A DNA stretch of 64,000 bases. It comes from an uncultured Spartobacteria bacterium. GTDB taxonomy: Bacteria > Verrucomicrobiota > Verrucomicrobiia > Chthoniobacterales > Chthoniobacteraceae. The notes under the pieces were generated by a model. The model saw only the letters and a list, made by a program, of their open reading frames with translations, did not search any database and was not told where the DNA came from. Made by a program: the position numbers and the translations under genes. Position 1 is the first letter of the stretch; each line of letters opens with the position of its first letter. Where the stretch lies: contig CAIURC010000038.1 in assembly GCA_903901425.1 (NCBI GenBank), positions 1 through 64,000 of the forward strand, given 5' to 3'. Positions 63,875 through 64,000 of the stretch are shown here, one piece after another.

Positions 63875-64000
63875 ATGACACAGGATGGAAATCCTCCGAC
63901 TGCCGGATTGGATGTGACCGTAATCGTCCCGACTTTCAACCGCCTGCACTTTCTCAAGCGTGCGGTTGATTCCTGCCGGTCCACCAGATGCAGGACAGAG
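63875..64000 (+). CDS. Glycosyltransferase family 2 (5' part only)
   Basis: The first 42 codons are in the window. After an unusual 14-residue lead, the sequence LDVTVIVPTFNRLHFLKRAVDS is the nucleotide-sugar-binding start of a GT2 enzyme. The catalytic part lies beyond the window edge, so the glycan locus continues to the right. Confidence 0.8.
   Translation, partial: MTQDGNPPTAGLDVTVIVPTFNRLHFLKRAVDSCRSTRCRTE

Overview
The window is GC-rich chromosomal DNA that looks like a member of the Verrucomicrobiota or a close PVC relative. This is inferred from gene content, not from a marker gene. The signs are a fused LpxC-FabZ enzyme, two ECF sigma / membrane anti-sigma pairs (one with a FecR domain), a Tat-exported Gfo/Idh/MocA oxidoreductase, a sialate O-acetylesterase, a lipase-maturation-factor-like protein and a GreA-type factor with a very long N-terminal extension. 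Genes for lipid A synthesis, TatC and a lipoprotein show a diderm cell. One tRNA gene, tRNA-Ser(GCU), is present. No rRNA, CRISPR array, transposase, integrase or phage gene was seen.

Layout. 1-4.6 kb (minus): FecR-type anti-sigma and ECF sigma, a Tat-exported oxidoreductase, a DedA protein and a small membrane protein. A 9-bp tandem repeat (4751-4804) precedes 4.8-8.9 kb (plus): mannose-1-phosphate guanylyltransferase, RuvX/YqgF, TruA, the minus-strand tRNA, PPK2 and a LysM lipoprotein. 8.9-13.8 kb (minus): prfB with a classical +1 frameshift site, an FtsB/DivIC-like protein, enolase and the GreA-like factor. 13.9-16.5 kb (plus): tatC and a second sigma/anti-sigma pair. 16.6-27.6 kb: a sialate esterase, a dienelactone hydrolase and a long minus-strand central-carbon block: sucC-sucD-citrate synthase, then oxidoreductase, E1 alpha, E1 beta, E2 and a translationally coupled pirin. 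27.8-31.2 kb (minus): LMF-like membrane protein, a zinc-ribbon/OmpA-like gene split by a frameshift, and an RluA-family synthase. 31.2-34.7 kb (plus): orphan LolD/MacB-type ATPase, cyclic-nucleotide-binding protein, lpxC-fabZ and lpxA. 34.7-37 kb (minus): small protein, polytopic membrane protein, fatty-acid desaturase. 37.2-41.7 kb (plus): DEAD-box helicase, MoeB-rhodanese, rmlB, rmlD.

41.7 kb to the end is a surface-glycan locus. A minus-strand O-antigen ligase/polymerase with a repeat-rich tail faces a plus-strand array: a secreted adhesin-like protein, then from 44,991 an apparently continuous operon. It encodes a polyprenyl-phosphate sugar transferase, a second polymerase-like membrane protein, about ten glycosyltransferases (one fused to a methyltransferase), a glutamine-dependent asparagine synthase-like amidotransferase and a NodU/CmcH-type carbamoyltransferase. 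Many neighbours overlap by 4 bp (ATGA or GTGA), so they are probably translated together. With the GDP-mannose and dTDP-rhamnose genes upstream, the locus most likely builds a lipid-linked, decorated (amidated, carbamoylated and/or methylated) exopolysaccharide or O-antigen-like polymer. The locus runs off the right edge.

The best candidates for something undescribed are the glycan operon with its fused glycosyltransferase-methyltransferase, the pirin gene coupled to the 2-oxoacid dehydrogenase genes, and the zinc-ribbon/OmpA gene split at a run of six A. Nothing in the window is clearly a novel defence or mobile system.
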